A DNA stretch of 64,000 bases from positions 54,816,803-54,880,802 of the forward strand of contig OY997588.1 of the NCBI GenBank assembly GCA_963921825.1. Reading direction: 5' to 3'. The notes below the pieces were generated by a model, which had not been told where the DNA came from, did not search any database, and was given only the letters and a program-made list of their open reading frames with translations. This document shows, piece after piece, positions 34,102 through 45,804 of the stretch. Positions within the stretch are counted from its first letter, which is position 1. The number at the start of each line of letters is the position of its first letter. Both the position numbers and the translations under genes were made by a program. The stretch comes from Erodium maritimum (Eukaryota > Streptophyta > Magnoliopsida > Geraniales > Geraniaceae).

Positions 34102-35711
34102 TGTAATAACCACTCCCGGTCAACGCTAGTCAAACCTGCGAAAAACAGGAAAATTTAAAATTTTTGGTCAAGCACTTAATTGAACCTAAAATTGACTCGG
34201 AGGGTCATACCGGACGTAAGTTGACCTCGATATCGACCAAAGTGAGTTCCGGGGGACTTAGGGCAACTTTATGACCAATTTGGGAAATGTTGACTTTTCG
34301 TGGGAAAAGTCAACCGAGCGACGTTTTGGATCCAAAAAGCTTAGCCGTCGTCGCAGCGGTCTTAGTTGAGCCGTTTCCTTTTAGCCCGTGAAGTTTCGTA
34401 ATTTCTTGGAAAAAGTGCCCGTTCGGGGCCCGAAACGTCCGAATTTCGCGAATCTGGTTGGAAAAGATCTTGAAGATATTTTCCCAAAAAGGTGTGGGAC
34501 CCACTTGACACTTGTAAAATAAGTGGTGGTGTTAGGTTTATTGGACAAAACAAGACAAGACTATTGATAGTTAGTTTTGCAATTTAAGTATTATATTTGA
34601 TTTTTAAAACAAAACAAAAGGATGCCAAATGAGATGTCTCGGCAAAGTTAGATGAAAATGAGAGTTTTAGAGAGAGAAAGTGGAGAGAGGAAAGAGAAGT
34701 AGAAAAGGGAGAAAAAGAGAAGAAAATTTGGGGGTTTTGTCATTTCTCGATCATCCGACCGGTGGATCGTCTCAACGATAGAAGAATCGAGTTCACACCG
34801 TCATTCTCTACGGTGAGCACCTAACCGATTTTCGTTTTGTTAAGTTCGAATTTTAGGGTTTGAATTTAAACGATTCAAATATGGTTGGGTTTTGGTTAGA
34901 ATTGTTTTAAAGATGAATGGTTGAGGTTTGGGGTTCGTTAGGAACGTTTTGGGGCAAAAAGGGAATTTTTCCATTGTGGCCGTGTGGGACCCACATGCCC
35001 GGGTGTCAGGTTTTCGTGTTCGGGTGGTGTAGGACGTTCTCTAAGTCGTTAATTCACACCCGGATCGAAATTTGTAATTAATTTGTGAAAGTTGGAATTT
35101 CGGGTTTAGAAACTTTAAACGCGAATTAAATCGCTCGGAAATCGGAAATTGATTCCGTCGATTGCGTTGGAACCCTTGAATTATTCTAAGATCGTAGAAA
35201 TGAAAACGGGAATTTTCGGAGCCCCGGAAGGGCGTTTTCAAAACACGGGCAGATTCGCCATGTCGGGCGAATCGGGCTTTTCCGAGTCCTTTATCGACAA
35301 TGTCGAGTAATTGGGGAGTTTGGGAGTGATCGACATTGTCGTGGTTACTTTTGGGCGTCAGGTTTATTAAAATTCAGCATTATGCCTACGAGCTTAAAAG
35401 CGTTTAAAATTGTGTTCTTTTAGATCGTGCTGCGGACCGAGGCAAAGGAAAGCTAGGCGAGTGACGGAGATCACGCCGGGGCTTATTTGGGCACTTTTGG
35501 AGAACACGCACGAGGTAGGGAAAAGTAGCCGGATCTCGGCCCTGACTAGGGAAAGTTAACAGTAGAACTGAATGTGACACTTGGGTGTCGTGGGTTAAGT
35601 AGATTATCGAATATTAGAAATGCATGTGAAACTTGGGGTGTCGTGGGTTAAGTAGTTTATCGAAGATTGGAAATGCATGTGACACTTAGTAGTGTCGTAG
35701 GAGCAGAGAAC

Positions 35712-37398
35712 TGTTGGGTCTCGAGGTAGGGTTGGAGATGAACCAACTCGCAGCGGAAAATCAATGAAAACCAAGAGACGATTAAACCATGAAACAACTA
35801 ACAAAGAATGGATTCACAAGAGAAAAATTCAGCACTATTTCTTACCAAAACAAGAACACCGGTTAACGAATGATTGGCTTGAGTCTCCAAGACGCCTACG
35901 TATCCACATGGGAATCAAAGCCACGTAGTTCTTCTCTTTGAGGACTCAAGAACACAAAAATGGAGGTGGAAACTAGCCAAACCCGAAATGGCCATGGAAG
36001 AGGGAGAGAAAATGTGTTTCCTATTCTTGTCTTGTCTTTGTTATGTTGAAAAAAGATGACTTAAACATAACAAAACCCATACTTGTCCAACTAAAGGCAT
36101 GGGACAAGTATGGTGTCAAGTAAGGTGTAAATAGGACAAAGTATGGCAAGACAAGATTGGGTTAGGTGGTGAATCACCAACACCTTAATCCTTGTCTTGC
36201 TTACTTAGTACTAATTAATCAAGACTTGATTAATTAGTTCCATGGGCCTTGGTTGCATGGGCCTTTCATGGGCCTCTTGGAACATGGCCCGTGGCCATTT
36301 CCAACGAGGTCCCGTGATTCGCTCATCGCCTCCATGCCTTCCATACCGGAAATGTCCAACATTATCCGACACGATCAATCCCAAGACTCCAAGCCTTGTC
36401 TCGATCCGTAAAGTCCTATTCACTTACGGGCACATGACCCAAAACACAGTTTTGGTCATGTCCCGAGACAACTCCCTTTTGGCCATTCTCCATAAATGTG
36501 TCAATGAGTTTCATCCTCTGGTGTGACCCTTAGGTTTATGCATGTCAATAGATCAACGTAAAATCCCATTTTACTTGATCCTATTTAAGTGGCAACTAAC
36601 GAGACTTTAGTATTGCCTGACACTACATAACGAATCGACCCTATCGATTCTAACCTTTCCGTCGTCCCTGTCATTATCCTTTTATCTCCGATATCCTGAT
36701 TGAGATAAGGCATAGAGCCGTCATCCTTATTATTCTCAATCATCGTTCCTTGATATGTGAGATGACTGAAGATATGCTACCCAGTATCATGTGCATGGCC
36801 ATGCTATTCTTTCAGTCACTCTCGATCAAGCGGCCGAGAACCGATATCTTTCCCATACCTTAGTATGAGGGATAAATCCCTTAGCCGCCTTTCGTGTCAC
36901 TCATGTAGCCCGTCCCTAAGCCAATCCTGGCCGTTATGGAAGCCCTGTTACGGACAACGTTAGGCTCAGGTCAAACTCAGTTGTTGACTACATAGCGATC
37001 ACAAAGACTCCTTGGTCTAAGGATACATGACAAGCTACAACACTGAATATGTTCATGACTTAATCTATGGCACATATTCAGGGCGGGTCGTCCAATATCA
37101 TGTCCCACATGATATCTATGATCAGACTCCGGAATCTCATTCCAATGACTAACAGAACGTAAGCCATAAAGAGCCATCTTTCATACTAGTCGCTTCTAGT
37201 GAAGCTTTGTTGACTAGGGACCCATCGAGTGTGATCTATCTCGATCTATGGTTCTATTCGCATGGTGGGCATAGATCAGAACACACATCGATATATTACC
37301 CCAACACATAAGTAATATAAAGCCGCTTTAATTTTATTGCTAACGATGATATATGCATTTGGACATTTAGGATTGAACTACGGGCACTAAGACTAACA
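35712..37398 (-). mobile_element. Copia solo LTR inside the 5' LTR of gypsy B
   Basis: It has the same family and orientation as 15869-17544, with minus-strand ends TGTTAGTCTTAGTGCCCG and GAGACCCAACA. The 3' LTR of B provides the empty site (GAGAACTTATCG at about 43405-43416). Here the flanks are GAGAAC on the left and CTTATCG on the right, so the expected 5-bp duplication is missing apart from a single C. Confidence 0.93.
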
Positions 37399-37569
37399 CT
37401 TATCGATGTTAGAATTACTGGAGGCATATGACCATGCCCGGAGGTTGATTGTTAACTTATCGATATTTGGAGTACTGGGGGCATATGACCATGCCCGGAG
37501 GTTGATTGTGAAACTGTTGATATTAGGACTGTTGGAGGCATTGGTTATGCCGGAGGTTGTTTGTGTATG

Positions 37570-38130
37570 TTGTGTATTGGGTGGCCATGAGAGCCCATAC
37601 TTCACTGTTGTGTCTTGGGTGGCCATGAGAGCCCGTACTTTACTGTTGTGTCTTGGGTGGCCATGAGAGCCCGTACTTTACTGTTGTGTCTTGGGTGGCC
37701 ATGAGTGCCCGTGGGGTTGTCGAACCCGTGTCTTTATTGTTGGTGTGTCTTGGAAGGCCATGAGTGCCCGTGGGGTTGTTGAACCCGTGTCGTTACTATC
37801 GATGTATCTTAGGTGGCCATGAGTGCCCGTGGGGTTGTCGAACCCGTGTCTTTATTGTTTGTGTGTCTTGGGAGGCCATGAGTGCTCGTGGGGTTGTTGA
37901 ACCCGTGTCGTTACTGTCGATATATCTTGGGTGGCCATGAGTGCCCGTGGGGTTGTTGAGCCCGTGATTTATGGTTTGTGTGTCTTGGGAGGCCGTGAGT
38001 GCTCGTGGGGTTGTTGAGCCCGTGAGTTACGGTTGGTGTGTCTTGGGAGGCCGTGAGTGCCCGTGGGGTTGTCGAGTCCGTGTTTTACCGTTGGTGTCTT
38101 GGGTGGCCATGAGTGCCTGTGGAGTGTTGA
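37570..38130 (+). repeat. LTR minisatellite in the 5' LTR of B
   Basis: These are about ten units of the family's roughly 57-bp repeat, with B-specific variants (GGTTGTCGAACCCGTGTC, GGTTGTTGAACCCGTGTC). The first three are short units ending GAGAGCCCGTACTT. Confidence 0.88.
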
Positions 38131-38249
38131 ATCGGTCTTGTAGTTGTTTGTTGAACCTTGCTTGTGATTGTGTTTGCCCGAGGTTAGTGACCCGACTTCG
38201 TGTCGGGAAGTGGTGTGGAATTTGGTTGGCTTACCTGACAGGGATCGGT

Positions 38250-38400
38250 AAGTTGCGAGCGTTCTTTGCTGGCCTGACCGAGTTCGAGTCTCGGGAGGTT
38301 GCGAGCGTTCTTTGGCTGGCTTGACCGAGTTCGAGTCTCGGGAAGTTGCGAGCGTTCTTTGGCTAGCCTGACCGAGTTCGAGTCTAGGGAGGTTGTGAGC
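38250..38400 (+). repeat. Three tandem units of about 50 bp in the B LTR
   Basis: The unit includes GTTGCGAGCGTTCTTTGGCT and TGACCGAGTTCGAGTCTCGG, occurring three times, with the same array at about 44280-44430 in the 3' LTR. Element A does not have it. Confidence 0.8.
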
Positions 38401-39128
38401 ATTTGTAGGCGATGAGAGGGCAGCTCCCCTTCCGACTAGCTATTGGACAAGCAGCGCTATATATATCGCCAACAGGTAGACCGCCTGGAGCCTAACAGGG
38501 ATCGACAAAGCGCGTGGGGCAGGCTCGAGCCCAGCCGGTTAGCCACCGGCACTGAGCAGCTGACAGGAGTGCGATCCTTTGTGATCTTGTTTGGTGTGCG
38601 ATCCTTTGTGGTCTTGGGTGTTGTATGGCGGTTTATCGTGTCTTTGGAGGAGGTCGTCGATCGTTGTGTCGGGTCTACCTTACGTGTCCGAGTGTTGAGT
38701 CGGCTGAGGAAAGTATCAGTGTGTGGGTGTCGGTCGGGTTACTTGAGTTTGGGGATAGTGATCCCCGGGGTTGAGTTGGTTGTTTGTGTTACCGACATTG
38801 TTTGCTAATTATGCCATAGTCAGTCTGTTATCCGTGGTGGTGAGCGAACTCTCACCCTAGCTGCTTTTCCTACAGGTACCGGTCGCAGGTTGGACTAGGT
38901 GAGCTTCTGAAGCTTGAAGAGCTAGGAGCGGGATTCTGGGTTTATTTGAGTCTAGTGACGGATACCATACTTTTGTCCACTTGTTGGGACGTGTTTTAAG
39001 TTGTAAATATTATTTTGTTGAACAAACGGTGATCTTAAAGTGATTTAATGGAAAAGGTTTCAAAATGTTTTATTGTTTTAAACGTTCGCGTCCCGAGTTC
39101 GGTTTACTGAAATTGGGGCGTGACAGCT

Positions 39129-39140
39129 TGGTATCAGAGC
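39129..39140 (+). promoter_or_regulatory. Primer binding site of gypsy B
   Basis: TGGTATCAGAGC starts 3 nt after the 5' LTR, complementary to initiator Met tRNA, as in element A. Confidence 0.92.
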
Positions 39141-40590
39141 TCTAGGTTTCACACCTCGGACTGTGCGTCAATTAGGTGGGGAGACTCGAGTCAGTTAAGT
39201 CCCGTCGTGCGTTGGGTACGCAAGTCGGAACCGTGTGTAGACCCGTAGTGGTTTGAGTCCTGTTTGTGATTGGGCGTATGTGTAGTGTTTAATTGCTGGT
39301 GTGCTGATTGTTTGTTACTGCGTGAAACGTTTTTAAGCTGTCGCGACTCGACGCAGGAGCTCCTGTAGTCGAACGTGACGGTGCTGATATCAAGTCGGTA
39401 CAACGTAGTTCGGGGACGCGTGGACCGAGTCGTAACTACGTGATGTCAAGTATGAGGTTTTAAAATTGATTGGCCCGGTGGGCGTGTTTGATTTTGATTG
39501 GCCCTGAGGGTGTGTCCGGTTTTGGCTGGCCCGGTGGCGTGGTTTGATTTTGGTTGGCCCGGTGGGCGTGGTTTGGTGTTGGTTGGCTCGGTGGGCGAGT
39601 GTGTTGTGTTGTTGTTTGGCCGTGTCGGCTTATGATTGAGGTTGGGGAGGTTTGTGTCGGTCTTGAATTGTTGTACGTGTGTTGGTAAATTGTGCGTCGA
39701 GCGGGTGTGTCGTCCAAGGTTTCTCAGTGAGGGTAAAAAGGATTAAGGGTCGAGTTTAAGACGTTTTTGGAAAACTGGCCTACGCGAGAGTCACGGATCC
39801 TGTCACGGGTCTGTGACGGATCAGAGGGTTTTGGCCATTTTAGGGCCTTTGTCACGTCATTGTGACCCAAACCGTGATGGGGTCTGTCACGGGTCCGTGA
39901 CCCCTGTCTTTTTCACCGTCTTGTTTACGCAGTTGTCGCGTTGTGGTTGCGTGACTTGGTGCACGTTTGTGCGGTCTATTTGAGGTCTCTTTACGTATTA
40001 TTATAATTAAAGTATTAGTGGCGCGACGGTGTTCACGGTTGTGTTGGGAATAGAGGTCGTAAGTTCGGTGTTAAGGGATGAGGTCTTGGGTTCGAGACTC
40101 ATCAATAACCTGCGATAGTGATACAGCGCCTCGGTGTGAGAGTCTCGCCACGGAGAGGGGTTAGGGTTGGTGCGCTGCGGCGCCAAACGAACTAGGTTTC
40201 CCTGTGTGAACGGGTGTTCGAGGTTCCCTCGCGTGAACGGGTGGGTTGATGTTTCCTTCACGTGAGTGGGTTATTTGAGGTTTCCTTATGTGATCGGGTT
40301 ATTGGGGTTTTGATAGTGTGAGCAATAGTGATTTACTGAATTGAGGACGTGTTTCCCGTGTCGAGTTTTATCTTACATGAGCTAGTACTTGAGGTGTTGT
40401 TAGCATGAGCAGTGTGACGTTTGGCATCAGGTTTTGAGGTAGTGGTCTGCCCTGGTTAGATCGGTAAGTCTTTAGTGCTTTACTAGTATGCCATAATCGA
40501 ACGGGTGTCCGTGGAGGTGAGCAAAACACTCATCCCCTTTACTACTTTTCCCGCAAGGGACGAGTAGTGAACACTGGTTTGGTTGCGGAA
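39141..40590 (+). other. Gypsy B leader region without gag
   Basis: It is colinear with the A leader. It has repeats of GGCCCGGTGGGCGTG (about 39470-39600), inverted TCACGG/CCGTGA motifs including the palindrome GTCACGGGTCCGTGAC (39886-39901), the GTGAACGGGTG tandem units (about 40200-40280), and the internal LTR-like block (about 40470-40590). No Gag-like protein can be read. Confidence 0.7.
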
Positions 40591-40599
40591 AGTTATAAG

Positions 40600-41040
40600 T
40601 AAATGCCTAGAGGACCGTGTGAGGGTTGCACTAGACCTTACCAGAGTGACTAATGGAGTGGGTGTTCGGTCTCCAATTGGGCGTCAGCTTTATTGGATAC
40701 CGGGATGCCTGAGAGGTTAGGGATGAGTTTAGAGCCGTTGAGTCCACCCCTGCGTCTGGACACGCCGGTTGGTGGTGGGGTGGGGTTGACTAGGGCCTAT
40801 CGTGCCTGCAGAGTTGGAGAAGCGAACCGATACAAGAGGTTCGAGAGAGGGCACGACGACGGTAGTGGAGCGAGGTCTTAGAGAGACTGCGAGGATCTGT
40901 GAGGATCGGCAGCGACTAAGCTTGTGCGTGTATCCGCGGGAAGGATACTTACGAAATGAAAACCTTTAAAAATAATCTTGGGAATGGATTGGTTGGCGAA
41001 GTACCGAGCCAATACCGAATGTTACTGGTGACGAGCTGCG
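40600..41040 (+). pseudogene. Gypsy B protease relic
   Basis: The sequence is colinear with A 7836-8380. The frame reads to LDTG at about 40700 and then jumps directly to MPERLGMSLEPLSPPLRLDTPVGG. The ASHSF stretch after the active site is therefore deleted and the enzyme is dead. It ends at about 41034 at the junction of a large deletion that removed RT, RNase H and the integrase N-terminus. Confidence 0.75.
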
Positions 41041-41580
41041 AGAGTCGCAGCTTTCGCGTCTGATAGTGCACGTGGGTAGCACTAAGAGGAGCGCGACATC
41101 AGGTGGCATGTCTAATGGAACGAGATGCGGAGAGCGGTCGCAGAGTTAGTATCGCGATGCCTCACTCGTCGGTAGGTGAGAGCCGAACAACAGCGTCCCG
41201 CTGGATTATTGCAGCCACTGCAGGTTGCATAGTGGAAATGGGGGCACGTCACGATGGGTTTCGTGAACGGTTAGCCGAGTCCGCCTACAACAACAGATTT
41301 CAGGCCAGTATCAAGATGGCACCGTTCGAAGCGTTGTGTAGTAGGCCGTATCGATCGCCCGTGTGCTGGGTAGAAGTGAGAAATGAGGGTCACTGGGTCT
41401 AGAACTGGATCGAGAGACAGCAGAGTCGGTAGGAGCTATGATGATTGACGGCACCGACCTCTCGAGTCTGCAGTCGGTGACCAGGTATTCCTGGAGGTGA
41501 GTCCGAAAGGTGGACTAATGTGTTTCAACCGCGGCGGAGGCGGGTTAGCCCCGCGGTGTATCGGGCCTTTCGAGTTCTTG
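41041..41580 (+). pseudogene. Gypsy B integrase C-terminal relic
   Basis: The reading corresponds to A 10080-10640. It includes AESAYNNRFQASIKMAPFEALCSRPYRSPVCW, the end of the integrase core found in most plant gypsy elements, then DRHRPLESAVGDQ-like and SPKGGLMCFNRGGGGLAPRC of the C-terminal domain in other frames. The second catalytic region is absent. This copy keeps the MAPFEAL segment that A has largely lost. Confidence 0.85.
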
Positions 41581-41786
41581 AGTACGTCTTTGAGTGGGAA
41601 GATGCCGAGGTTGAGGAGAAACCAATTTGGGGAATGGATCCACGAGAGCAGGTCCTGCGCGGAAAGGTCATCCGCTTAGAACGGGTGCAGTGGTGGCACC
41701 ACGAGAATGAGTCGATTTGGGAACGCGAGGACGAGGTTCAAGCGAAGTCCCCCGATCTTTTCGACTCCTGGGGTGCGTTGTTTTGA
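41581..41786 (+). pseudogene. Gypsy B chromodomain-like tail
   Basis: The frame reads EYVFEWEDAEVEEKPIWG, then MDPREQVLRGKVIRLERVQW and HHENESIWEREDEVQAKSPD before the stop, matching the A tail. A deletion near 41590 removed the start of the domain. The C-terminal WERED motif and the REQVLRGK motif are retained. Confidence 0.8.
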
Positions 41787-41807
41787 ATTTCGCGGACGAA
41801 ATTCCTT

Positions 41808-41821
41808 TAAGGGTGGTAGAT
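41808..41821 (+). promoter_or_regulatory. Gypsy B polypurine tract
   Basis: TAAGGGTGGTAGAT precedes the 3' LTR, following GGACGAAATTCCTT as in A. A T interrupts the G run. Confidence 0.78.
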
Positions 41822-44800
41822 TGTAATAACAACTCCCGGTCAACGGCAGTCAACCTGCGAAAAACAGGAAAATTTAAAATTTTTGGTCAAGCACTTAATT
41901 AAACCTAAAATTGACTCCGAGGGTCATACCGAACGTAAGTTGACCCCGATATCGACCAAATTGAGTTCCTGGGGACTCAGGGCAACTTTCTGACCAATTT
42001 GGGAAATGTCGACTTTTCGCGGGAAAAGTCAACCGAGCGACGTTTTGGTCCATTCGAGGACCGTTTTGGATCCAAAAAGCTTAGCCGTCGTCGCAGCGGT
42101 CTTAGTTGAGCCGTTTCCTTTTAGCCCGTGAAGTTTCGTAATTTCTTGGAAAAAGTGCCCGTTCGGGGCCCGAAACGTCCGAATTTCGCGAATCTGATTG
42201 GTAAAAATCTCGAAGATATTTTCCCAAAAAGGTGTGGGACCCACTTGACATTTGTCAAATAAGTGGTGGTGTTAGGTTTATTGGACAAAACAAGACAAGA
42301 CTATTGATAGTTAGTTTTGCAATTTAAGTATTATATTTGATTTTTAAAACAAAACAAAAGGATGCCAAATGAGATGTCTCGGCAAAGTTAGATGAAAATA
42401 AGAGTTTTAGAGAGAGAAAGTGGAGAGAGGAAAGAGAAGGAGAAAAGGGAGAAAAAGAGAAGAAAGTTTGGGGGTTTTGTCATTTCTTGATCATCCGACC
42501 GGTGGATCGTCTCAACGATAGAAGAATCGAGTTCGCACCGTCATTCTCTATGGTGAGCACCTAACCGATTTTCGTTTTGTTAAGTTCGAATTTTAGGGTT
42601 TGAGTTTAAACGATTCAAATATGGTTGGGTTTTGGTTAGAATTGTTTTAAAGATGAATGGTTGAGGTTTGGGGTTCGTTAGGAACGTTTTGGGGCAAAAA
42701 GGGAATTTTTCCATTGTGGCCGTGTGGGGCCCACATGTGTGGGTGTCGGGTTTTCGTGTTCGGGTGGTTTAGGACGTTCTCCAAGTCGTTAATCCACACC
42801 CGGATCGAAATTTGGAATTAATTTGTGAAAGTTGGAATTTCGGGTTTAGAAACTTTAAACGCGAATTAAATCGCTCGGAAGTTAGAGATTTATTCCGTCG
42901 ATTGCGTTAAAACGGGAATTTTCGGAGCCCCAGAAGGGCGTTTTCAAAACCCGGGCAGATTCGCCATGTCGGGCGAATCGGGCTTTTCCGAGTCCTTTAT
43001 CGACAATGTCGAGTAATTGGGGAGTTTGGGAGTGATCGACATTGTCGGGGTTACTTTTGGGCGTCAGGTTTATTAAAATTCAGCATTATGCCTGCGAGCT
43101 TAAAAGCGTTTAAAATTGTGTTCTTTTAGATCGTGTTGCGGACCGAGGCAAAGGAAAGCTAGGCGGGTGACGGAGATCACGCCGGGGCTTATTTGGGCAC
43201 TTTTGGAGAACACGCACGAGGTAGGGAAAAGTAGCCGGACCTCGGCCCTGACTAGGGAAAGTTAACAGTAGAACTGAATGTGACACTTGGGTGTCGTGGG
43301 TTAAGTAGATTATCGAATATTAGAAATGCATGTGACACTTGGGGTGTCGTGGGTTAAGTAGGTTATCGAAGATTGGAAATGCATGTGACACTTAGTAGTG
43401 TCGTAGGAGCAGAGAACTTATCGATGTTAGAATTACTGGAGGCATATGACCATGCCCGGAGGTTGATTGTGAACTTATCGTTATTAGGAGTATTGGAGGC
43501 ATATGACCATGCCCGGAGGTTGATTGTGAAACTGTTGATATTAGGACTGTTGGAGGCATTGGTTATGCCGGAGGTTGTTTGTGTATGTTGTGTCTTGGGT
43601 GGCCATGAGAGCCCGTACTTCACTGTTGTGTCTTGGGTGGCCATGAGAGCCCGTACTTTACTGTTGTGTCTTGGGTGGCCATGAGAGCCCACTCTTTACT
43701 GTTGTGTCTTGGTGGTCATGAGTGCCCGTGGGTTTGTCGAACCCGTGTCTCTATTGTTGGTGTGTCTTGGAAGGCCATGAGTGCCAGTGGGGTTTTTGAA
43801 CCCGTGTCATTACTATTGATGTATCTTGGGTGGCCATGAGTGCCTGTGGGGTTGTTGAACCCATGTCTTTATTTTTTGTGTGTCTTGGGAGGCCATGAGT
43901 GCCCGTGGGGTTGTTGAACCCGTGTCGTTACTGTCGATATATCTTGGGTGGCCATGAGTGCCCGTGGGGTTGTTGAGCCCGTGAGTTATGGTTGGTGTGT
44001 CTTGGGATGCCGTGAGTGCCCGTGGGGTTGTTGAGCCCGTGAGTTATGGTTGGTGTGTCTTGGGAGGCCGTGAGTGCCCGTGGGGTTGTTGAGTCCGTGT
44101 TTTACCGTTGGTGTCTTGGGTGGCCATGAGTGCCTGTGGAGTGTTGAATCGGTCTTGTTGATGTTTGTTGAACCTTGCTTGTGATTGTGATTGTGATTGT
44201 GTTTGCCCGAGGTTAGTGACCCGACTTCGTGTCGGGAAGTGGTGTGGAATTTGGCTGGCTTAACTGACAGGGATCGGTAAGTTGCAAGCGTTCTTTGGCT
44301 GGCCTGACCGAGTTCGAGTCTCGGGAGGTTGCGAGCGTTCTTTGGCTGGCTTGACCGAGTTCGAGTCTCGGGAAGTTGCAAGCGTTCTTTGGCTAGCCTG
44401 ACCGAGTTCGAGTCTAGGGAGGTTGTGAGCATTTGTAGGCGATGAGAGGGCAGCTCCCCTTCCGACTAGCTATCGGACACGCAACGCTGTATATATCGCC
44501 AACAGGTCAACCGCCTAGAGCCTGACAGGGATCGGCAAAGTGCGTGGGGCAGGCTCGAGCCGGTTAGCATCCGGCACTGAGCAGCTGACAGGAGTGCTAT
44601 TCTTTGTGATCTTGTTTGGTGTGCGATCCTTTTGATTTTGGGTGTTGCGTGATGGTATGTCGTGTCTTTGGAGGAGGTCGTCGATCGTTGTGTCGGGTCT
44701 ACCTTACGTGTCCGAGTGTTGAGTCGGCTGAGGAAAGTATCAGTGTGTGGGTGTCGGTCGGTTACTTGAGTTTGGGGATAGTGATCCCCGGGGTTGAGTT

Positions 44801-45149
44801 GGTTGTTGGTGTTACCGGCATTGTCTGCTAATTATGCCATAGTCAGTCTGTTATCCGTGGTGGTGAGCGAACGCTCACCCCTAGCTGCTTTTCCTACAGG
44901 TACCGGTCGTAGGTTGAACTAGGTGAGCTTCTGAAGCTTGAAGAGCTAGGAGAGGGATTCTGGGTTTATTTGAGTCTAGCGACGGATACCATACTTTTGT
45001 CTACTTGTTGGGACGTGTTTTAAGTTGTAAATATTATTTTGTTGAACAAACGGTGATCTTAAAGTGATTTAATGGAAAAGGTTTCAAAATGTTTTATTGT
45101 TTTAAACGTTCGTGTCCCGAGTTCGGTTTACTTAAATTGGGGCGTGACA
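41822..45149 (+). repeat. 3' LTR of gypsy B
   Basis: It is 3,328 bp, from TGTAATAACA to GGCGTGACA, followed by CCCTG. It carries the same modules as the 5' LTR without the nested Copia LTR: a stem-loop zone (about 43280-43560), minisatellite (43590-44150), hairpin CCCGACTTCGTGTCGGG (44220-44236), three 50-bp units (44280-44430), TGAGCGAACGCTCA (44864-44877) and TTTTCCTACAG to 44899. It lacks about 38 bp near 42910 that the 5' LTR has. Confidence 0.93.
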
Positions 45150-45154
45150 CCCTG
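45150..45154. repeat. Right TSD of gypsy B
   Basis: CCCTG, identical to 34097-34101. Confidence 0.92.
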
Positions 45155-45430
45155 AGTCTTAGATATAACATGATGCAGGAGGGGCCGTAGTCTATTTTGC
45201 CAATACTTTCGACAAGATCTGGAAGATGACGTTACAAAGTGTTATGGGTCGAAGGTCTGTGACCACTTCCGAGTACGGCTTCTACGGGATGAAGACAATA
45301 GAAGTTGATTGAGCATTCGGTCAAAACCCTGTATCCATATGGCTTCCCGAATAAACCAAACCACCTTCTCTCCTACCAGGGGCCAATAATGTTGATAGAA
45401 TTTTAGATTAGATGGAAGAATGGGATTAAA
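45155..45430 (-). pseudogene. LINE3 RT N-terminal part (beyond gypsy B)
   Basis: Minus-strand reading gives FYQHYWPLVGEKVVWFIREA, the region before the RT core. After a small deletion it continues with TSIVFIP, VVTDLRPITLCNVIFQILSK and RLRPLLHHVISKTQG, ending exactly at the CCCTG duplication. The same peptide continues on the other side of gypsy B as AFIPCRCIQYNILISFE at about 34090. One stop and one frameshift are present. Beyond 45430 the similarity stops, so LINE3 is 5'-truncated here. Confidence 0.88.
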
Positions 45431-45804
45431 ACACTTATTAATGGCACAGATGTAAATATAAAGAATTTTTAATCTATTAAAGACATTTTACATGGAAGGA
45501 GTAAATCTGATTTTTTTTACTGTAAATTTTAATTTTTTACGTTTCAAATATTTTTTAAATAATATTTTTAATTCGAAAATATTTTTTTAAGTATTTTATT
45601 TTTGTCACTGAGAGAAGAAATCAAATAGAAACCACATCTTAACGTAAAAACCGTGTGAACAAATCTAAGTCATCCAATTTAAGAATGGATGGATGAGATG
45701 CAATTGAGTTGTTGACTGAAAAAAACAGCAATTTTTTGCAAGTTGTCGGGGCTTTTTAGTAAAACTATCATATTACTTTTTTTACCAATTCACAAATTTA
45801 ATTT

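Larger units (their letters stand above)
34102..39125 (+). repeat. 5' LTR of gypsy B (with nested solo LTR)
   Basis: It is about 3.34 kb without the nested Copia LTR. Relative to the 3' LTR it lacks about 21 bp near 34330, lost between two copies of CGTTTTGG. It carries stem-loops (GGCAT/ATGCC near 37430 and 37490), the minisatellite (37570-38130), a hairpin CCCGACTTCGTGTCGGG (38191-38207), three roughly 50-bp tandem units (about 38250-38400), and TTTTCCTACAG at about 38865-38875. Confidence 0.92.
34102..45149 (+). mobile_element. Gypsy element B, deletion derivative with two LTRs
   Basis: The element begins TGTAATAACC and ends GGCGTGACA, with CCCTG on both sides and LINE3 reading continuous across the gap. 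LTRs are 34102-39125 (including a nested 1.69 kb Copia solo LTR) and 41822-45149. The internal part is only 2.7 kb. It holds a primer site, the gag-less leader, a damaged protease, an integrase C-terminus and a chromodomain-like tail; RT and RNase H are gone. It must have moved using proteins from other elements, or lost these parts after insertion. Confidence 0.95.

Noticed and set aside
38250..38400. GAGTTCGAGTCTC repeated three times, resembling tRNA T-arm/B-box sequence
   Set aside because: There is no A box, no cloverleaf and no terminator. It is a tandem repeat within the LTR.
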